DNA of 32,989 bases from JACPHD01 sp964431805 (GTDB lineage: Bacteria; Patescibacteriota; Patescibacteriia; Patescibacteriales; GWC2-42-12): NCBI GenBank assembly GCA_964431805.1, contig CAYSKV010000012.1, positions 1 to 32,989 on the forward strand, written 5' to 3'. This document shows, piece by piece, positions 30,503 to 32,989 of this stretch. Numbering within the stretch: the first letter of the stretch is position 1; each line of letters opens with the position of its first letter. A model generated the notes under the pieces. It was not told where the DNA came from, made no database searches, and saw only the letters and a list, made by a program, of their open reading frames with translations. Both the position numbers and the translations under genes were made by a program.

Positions 30503-30535
30503 GAGGTTTCGCCACTATGGCTAAACCTCTTTTTT
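30503..30535 (+). terminator. Intrinsic terminator of the small membrane-protein module
   Basis: GAGGTTT pairs with AAACCTC, then after a C/T mismatch GCCA pairs with TGGC around the loop CTA, followed by a T-run. It separates the module from the heat-shock operon. Confidence 0.85.
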
Positions 30536-30564
30536 ATTACATTTTAGCCTATTTTTTTGGCTAT

Positions 30565-30591
30565 TTAGCACTCTCTTGACAGGAGTGCTAA
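30565..30591. promoter_or_regulatory. CIRCE operator (HrcA binding site)
   Basis: TTAGCACTC, 9 bases, GAGTGCTAA: a perfect match to the CIRCE consensus. The -35 box lies in the spacer, so bound HrcA would occlude the promoter. This directly predicts HrcA-dependent heat-shock control of the genes downstream, including hrcA itself. Confidence 0.97.
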
Positions 30592-30603
30592 ATGTTATAT
30601 AAT
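30576..30603 (+). promoter_or_regulatory. hrcA: Heat-shock operon promoter
   Basis: A consensus TTGACA (30576-30581), 16 bases, and a consensus TATAAT (30598-30603). The expected start (about 30610) is 2 bases before the hrcA ATG at 30612, so the transcript should be leaderless or nearly so. Confidence 0.85.
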
Positions 30604-30611
30604 GATAATAT

Positions 30612-31298
30612 ATGGATGAAAGAAAAGCTTTAATTTTAAATACCATCGTAAAAGAACATATAAAAACTGGCGCTCCCGTAGGGTCAGAAGTTTTAGTTGA
30701 TAAATATAAATTAAATATTTCTTCGGCTACGGTTAGAAATGAAATGGCGGATCTTGAAGAAGCCGGCTATATAGCGCAACCGCATACTTCGGCCGGACGC
30801 ATTCCAACCGAAAAAGCTTATAATTTGTATATTAAAAATTTAGTTGAAAAAAAATTAGGCGCCTTAGAGGCTAAAAGTTTTACTAAATTATTAAAAAATA
30901 AAGATGAATTAAGCTTTAAGCAAACGGCCAAAGAGTTGGCTAAAGTTTCCGGCAACGCGGTTTTTTGGGCTTTCCATCGCAATAATTTATATTATACTGG
31001 TATTTCAAATTTATTATCCCAGCCGGAATTTAACGAGACCAAATTAATTTACGACATCTCGCAAATTATTGATCGGGTGGATGAAATAATTGATAGTATT
31101 TACAATAAGCTTGAAGCCGGTCCGCAAATTTTTCTTGGCGCCGATAATCCTTTCGGAGATTTTTGCGGCACGATTTTAATTAAATATAAACTTCATAATA
31201 ATGTCGGCTTATTCGGAATTTTAGGTCCGATGCGAATGGATTATGAAAAAAATTTAGCTTTAGTTAAGTTTATTAATAATATATTGATGGAGAAATAA
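30612..31298 (+). CDS. hrcA: Heat-inducible transcription repressor HrcA (short form)
   Basis: Repressor that binds CIRCE and is released on heat stress when GroEL/DnaK are titrated. The winged-helix domain (about 1-75) is classic: HIKTGAPVGSEVLVDKY, SSATVRNEMADLEEAGYIAQPHTSAGRIPTEKAYNLYI. The C-terminal part has LGADNPFGDFCGTILIKYK and GLFGILGPMRMDYEKNLALVKFI, typical of the HrcA end. At 228 aa it is about 110 shorter than the usual 340 aa; the missing part is in the central GAF-like/inserted domain. The perfect CIRCE upstream shows autoregulation. grpE follows after 4 bases. Confidence 0.95.
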   Translation: MDERKALILNTIVKEHIKTGAPVGSEVLVDKYKLNISSATVRNEMADLEEAGYIAQPHTSAGRIPTEKAYNLYIKNLVEKKLGALEAKSFTKLLKNKDELSFKQTAKELAKVSGNAVFWAFHRNNLYYTGISNLLSQPEFNETKLIYDISQIIDRVDEIIDSIYNKLEAGPQIFLGADNPFGDFCGTILIKYKLHNNVGLFGILGPMRMDYEKNLALVKFINNILMEK

Positions 31299-31302
31299 TA
31301 TT

Positions 31303-31818
31303 ATGACGGAAGAAAAAAATAAAGAGAATGAAGAAAAAATTGAAGATGAAATTTCGGAAATTTCAACAGATGAAAAGACTTTAGATGATAAAAAAAGTTT
31401 TGAAGAAAAATATAAGCGCGCTTTAGCCGATTATCAAAATTTATTAAAGCAGACGGCTAAAGAAAAAATGGAATTCGCGGTTTATGCCAACGAGCAGATG
31501 CTAAGGGAAATTTTACCGGTGTATGATCATTTAAAAATGGCCATTGCGCATCATAACGGCGAGTCAACTGATGACTGGATAACTGGCGTGAAACATGTAG
31601 TTAAACAATTTAAAGATGTTTTAGAAAAAATCGGCGTTGAAGAAATAAAGGTAAAAGACAAAAAATTTGATCATAATTTAATGGATGCGTTAAGCAATGA
31701 GGAAACAGAAGATGAAAAATTAGATGGTTTAGTAGCTAAAGAAATTAAAGCTGGTTATAAATTAAATGGGAAAATTATAGAGCCGGTAAAAGTTATAGTT
31801 TATAAATTAAAAAAATAA
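31303..31818 (+). CDS. grpE: Nucleotide exchange factor GrpE
   Basis: Co-chaperone that releases ADP from DnaK. An acidic, Glu/Asp/Lys-rich N terminus (about 1-35) is followed by the long coiled-coil dimer helix (YKRALADYQNLLKQTAKEK) and the beta-wing C-terminal domain. Family residues include LPVYDHLKMAI, FKDVLEKIGVEEI, FDHNLMDAL and KAGYKLNGKIIEPVKVIV. The 171-aa length is normal. It lies between hrcA and hsp20 and is under CIRCE control by position. Confidence 0.96.
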   Translation: MTEEKNKENEEKIEDEISEISTDEKTLDDKKSFEEKYKRALADYQNLLKQTAKEKMEFAVYANEQMLREILPVYDHLKMAIAHHNGESTDDWITGVKHVVKQFKDVLEKIGVEEIKVKDKKFDHNLMDALSNEETEDEKLDGLVAKEIKAGYKLNGKIIEPVKVIVYKLKK

Positions 31819-31825
31819 AATATTA

Positions 31826-31851
31826 GCCATATTAGCTTCGGGCTAAATGGC
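31826..31851 (+). other. Leader hairpin upstream of the hsp20 ribosome binding site
   Basis: GCCATATTAGC pairs with GCTAAATGGC with one bulged A, around a TTCGG loop. Four bases later comes AAGGAG (31855-31860), the SD of hsp20 (ATG 31870). No T-run follows. It may be an mRNA processing or stability element or part of a temperature-responsive leader. Confidence 0.5.
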
Positions 31852-31869
31852 AATAAGGAGAATAAATAT

Positions 31870-32298
31870 ATGCCAATTATAAAATGGATGCCATCACTCG
31901 AATCTTTTGAGGATATGGATAAAATGTTTGAAGATTTTATGCCGGCTAGAACCGGTTTTGCCGGCTATGTTCCAGCCATAGACGTTTATCAAGATAAAGA
32001 TAAAGTCTACATTGAAACGCAATTAGCCGGAATTGATCCGGAAAAAGTTGATATTTCCATAGAAAATAATGTTTTAACCATTAAAGGCGAAAGCGAAAAA
32101 AAAAGCGAAGTTGAAGATAAAAATTATTATAGAAAAGAAATAAGACGAGGCAGTTTTTATAGAAGCGTACCTTTACCGTCTCATGTAATCGGCGAAAAAG
32201 CTTCGGCCGAAGCGGTTAACGGAATTTTAAAAATTGTGGTTCCGAAAGCGTTAGAAACCAAACCGAAAACGATTAAGATAAAGACGGGGAAGAAATAA
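31870..32298 (+). CDS. Small heat-shock protein, Hsp20/alpha-crystallin family
   Basis: ATP-independent holdase that keeps unfolding proteins soluble. A short N-terminal arm (about 1-33) is followed by the alpha-crystallin domain (about 34-128): YVPAIDVYQDKDKVYIETQLAGIDPEKVDISIENNVLTIKGE, then YYRKEIRRGSFYRSVPLP and the NGILKIVVPK end of the domain. The C-terminal tail ends KTIKIKTGKK, with an IKI motif of the I-x-I type used in oligomer contacts. At 142 aa it is normal. It has a good SD, unlike most genes here, and sits between grpE and dnaK, an unusual place for hsp20. Confidence 0.96.
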   Translation: MPIIKWMPSLESFEDMDKMFEDFMPARTGFAGYVPAIDVYQDKDKVYIETQLAGIDPEKVDISIENNVLTIKGESEKKSEVEDKNYYRKEIRRGSFYRSVPLPSHVIGEKASAEAVNGILKIVVPKALETKPKTIKIKTGKK

Positions 32299-32333
32299 AT
32301 TAAAATTAATAAATTTAATAAATAAAAAATATT

Positions 32334-32989
32334 ATGTCAAAAATACTAGGTATTGATTTAGGAACAACCAATTCGGCTATGGCCATTATTGAAGGTGGAC
32401 AGCCGAGAATTTTAGAAAATGCTGAAGGCAATCGAACTACGCCTTCAATCGTGGCAATTTCTAAAAACGGAGAAAGATTAGTCGGCCTAACCGCTAAAAG
32501 GCAAGCCGTTACTAATCCGGAAAATACGGTTTACGCGGTAAAGCGTTTAATCGGACGTAGTTTTGAATCCGATGAAGTTCAACGCGACATTAAAATTTCG
32601 CCGTATAAAATAGTTAAGGCTAACGGTGGGGTTAAAATAAAAATGTCTGATAAAGAATATACGCCGCAGGAAATTTCATCTATGATTTTATCTAAATTAA
32701 AAGCTGATGCCGAAGCTAAATTGGGTGAAACAATTACCGAAGCGATTATTACTGTTCCGGCTTATTTTGACGATTCGCAAAGGCAAGCCACTAAAGACGC
32801 GGGTAAAATTGCTGGTTTAGACGTTAAACGTATTATTAATGAACCGACGGCCGCGGCCTTAGCTTATGGTTTTGAAAAAAAGAAAGGTGAGCAGATTGCG
32901 GTTTACGATTTAGGCGGCGGTACTTTTGATATTTCCATTTTGGATGTTTCGGCTGACACGGTAGAAGTTAAATCAACTAACGGCGATAC
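32334..32989 (+). CDS. dnaK: Chaperone DnaK (Hsp70), 5' part, cut by the window end
   Basis: ATP-dependent chaperone working with GrpE and a DnaJ expected downstream. The 218 visible codons cover the first half of the nucleotide-binding domain: MSKILGIDLGTTNSAMAI (phosphate 1), EGNRTTPSIVA, GLTAKRQAVTNPENT, the segment TEAIITVPAYFDDSQRQATKDA, RIINEPTAAALAYGF and the phosphate 2 motif YDLGGGTFDIS. No frame break is seen. The ATG at 32334 lies 35 bases after hsp20 without an SD or a new promoter, so it depends on the CIRCE promoter upstream. Confidence 0.97.
   Translation, partial: MSKILGIDLGTTNSAMAIIEGGQPRILENAEGNRTTPSIVAISKNGERLVGLTAKRQAVTNPENTVYAVKRLIGRSFESDEVQRDIKISPYKIVKANGGVKIKMSDKEYTPQEISSMILSKLKADAEAKLGETITEAIITVPAYFDDSQRQATKDAGKIAGLDVKRIINEPTAAALAYGFEKKKGEQIAVYDLGGGTFDISILDVSADTVEVKSTNGD

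Noticed and set aside
1..32989. CRISPR array, insertion sequence, prophage or integrase
   Set aside because: No regularly spaced repeats, transposase, integrase or phage structural genes seen on either strand.

Overview
The window is an AT-rich bacterial chromosome segment, about 33 kb long and densely coding. It most resembles a Candidate Phyla Radiation (Patescibacteria) genome, probably of the Parcubacteria type. The reasons are the small gaps and overlapping start/stop codons, the mostly absent Shine-Dalgarno (SD) sequences, the short family members (HrcA is 228 aa), the divergent MurG and MurA, and a monoderm-style type IV pilus operon next to peptidoglycan genes. TGA acts as a stop (the Rrf2 and MurC genes end in it), so the recoded Gracilibacteria/Absconditabacteria lineages are excluded. 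The lineage call is inference from gene style; no 16S rRNA gene is present.

Layout. (1) 1-1.8 kb: a tRNA-Gln(UUG) on the minus strand, then an orphan gene and an HtrA-type protease on the plus strand. (2) 1.8-4.5 kb, minus: murA and a PEGA/beta-propeller envelope protein. Diverging from them at 4.6-7.6 kb, plus: a CtpA-type S41 protease and pyrG. (3) 7.6-7.9 kb, minus: rpmA (L27). (4) 8.0-11.3 kb, plus: a compact Fe-S cluster operon consisting of an Rrf2/IscR-like regulator with a near-perfect 35-bp operator palindrome, a translationally coupled L,D-transpeptidase with Ca-binding-type repeats, IscU, an Nfu domain protein, a 46-aa protein with ten cysteines, and IscS. (5) 11.4-20.4 kb, minus: a type IV pilus operon in the order pilB-pilC-four or five minor pseudopilins-pilM-pilN-pilO-small membrane protein. 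(6) 20.5-29.6 kb, plus: a small membrane protein and a cell-wall synthesis/elongation cluster (mraY, ftsW/rodA, murG, a nucleoside deaminase-like amidohydrolase, murC, mreD, PBP2). (7) 29.6-30.5 kb, plus: a separate module of small membrane proteins with its own promoter, strong SDs and terminator. One of its genes looks split by a single-base frameshift. (8) 30.56 kb to the end, plus: a perfect CIRCE operator and the heat-shock operon hrcA-grpE-hsp20-dnaK, with dnaK cut by the window edge.

How it fits together. Most of the window serves the cell surface: precursor synthesis (murA, murC), lipid-linked steps (mraY, murG), polymerisation and cross-linking (ftsW/rodA, PBP2, L,D-transpeptidase), shape (mreD), envelope proteolysis (HtrA, CtpA) and pili. 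Two circuits have a visible regulator plus operator: Rrf2 with its palindrome at 8033-8067, and HrcA with CIRCE at 30565-30591. Convergent genes share bidirectional hairpin terminators at about 1.8, 7.6 and 11.35 kb.

The parts most likely to be new are the cysteine-rich mini-protein and the L,D-transpeptidase inside the Fe-S operon, the small-membrane-protein module at 29.6-30.5 kb, a pseudopilin carrying a PsbP-like domain, and a long inverted repeat at the start of the mraY transcript.
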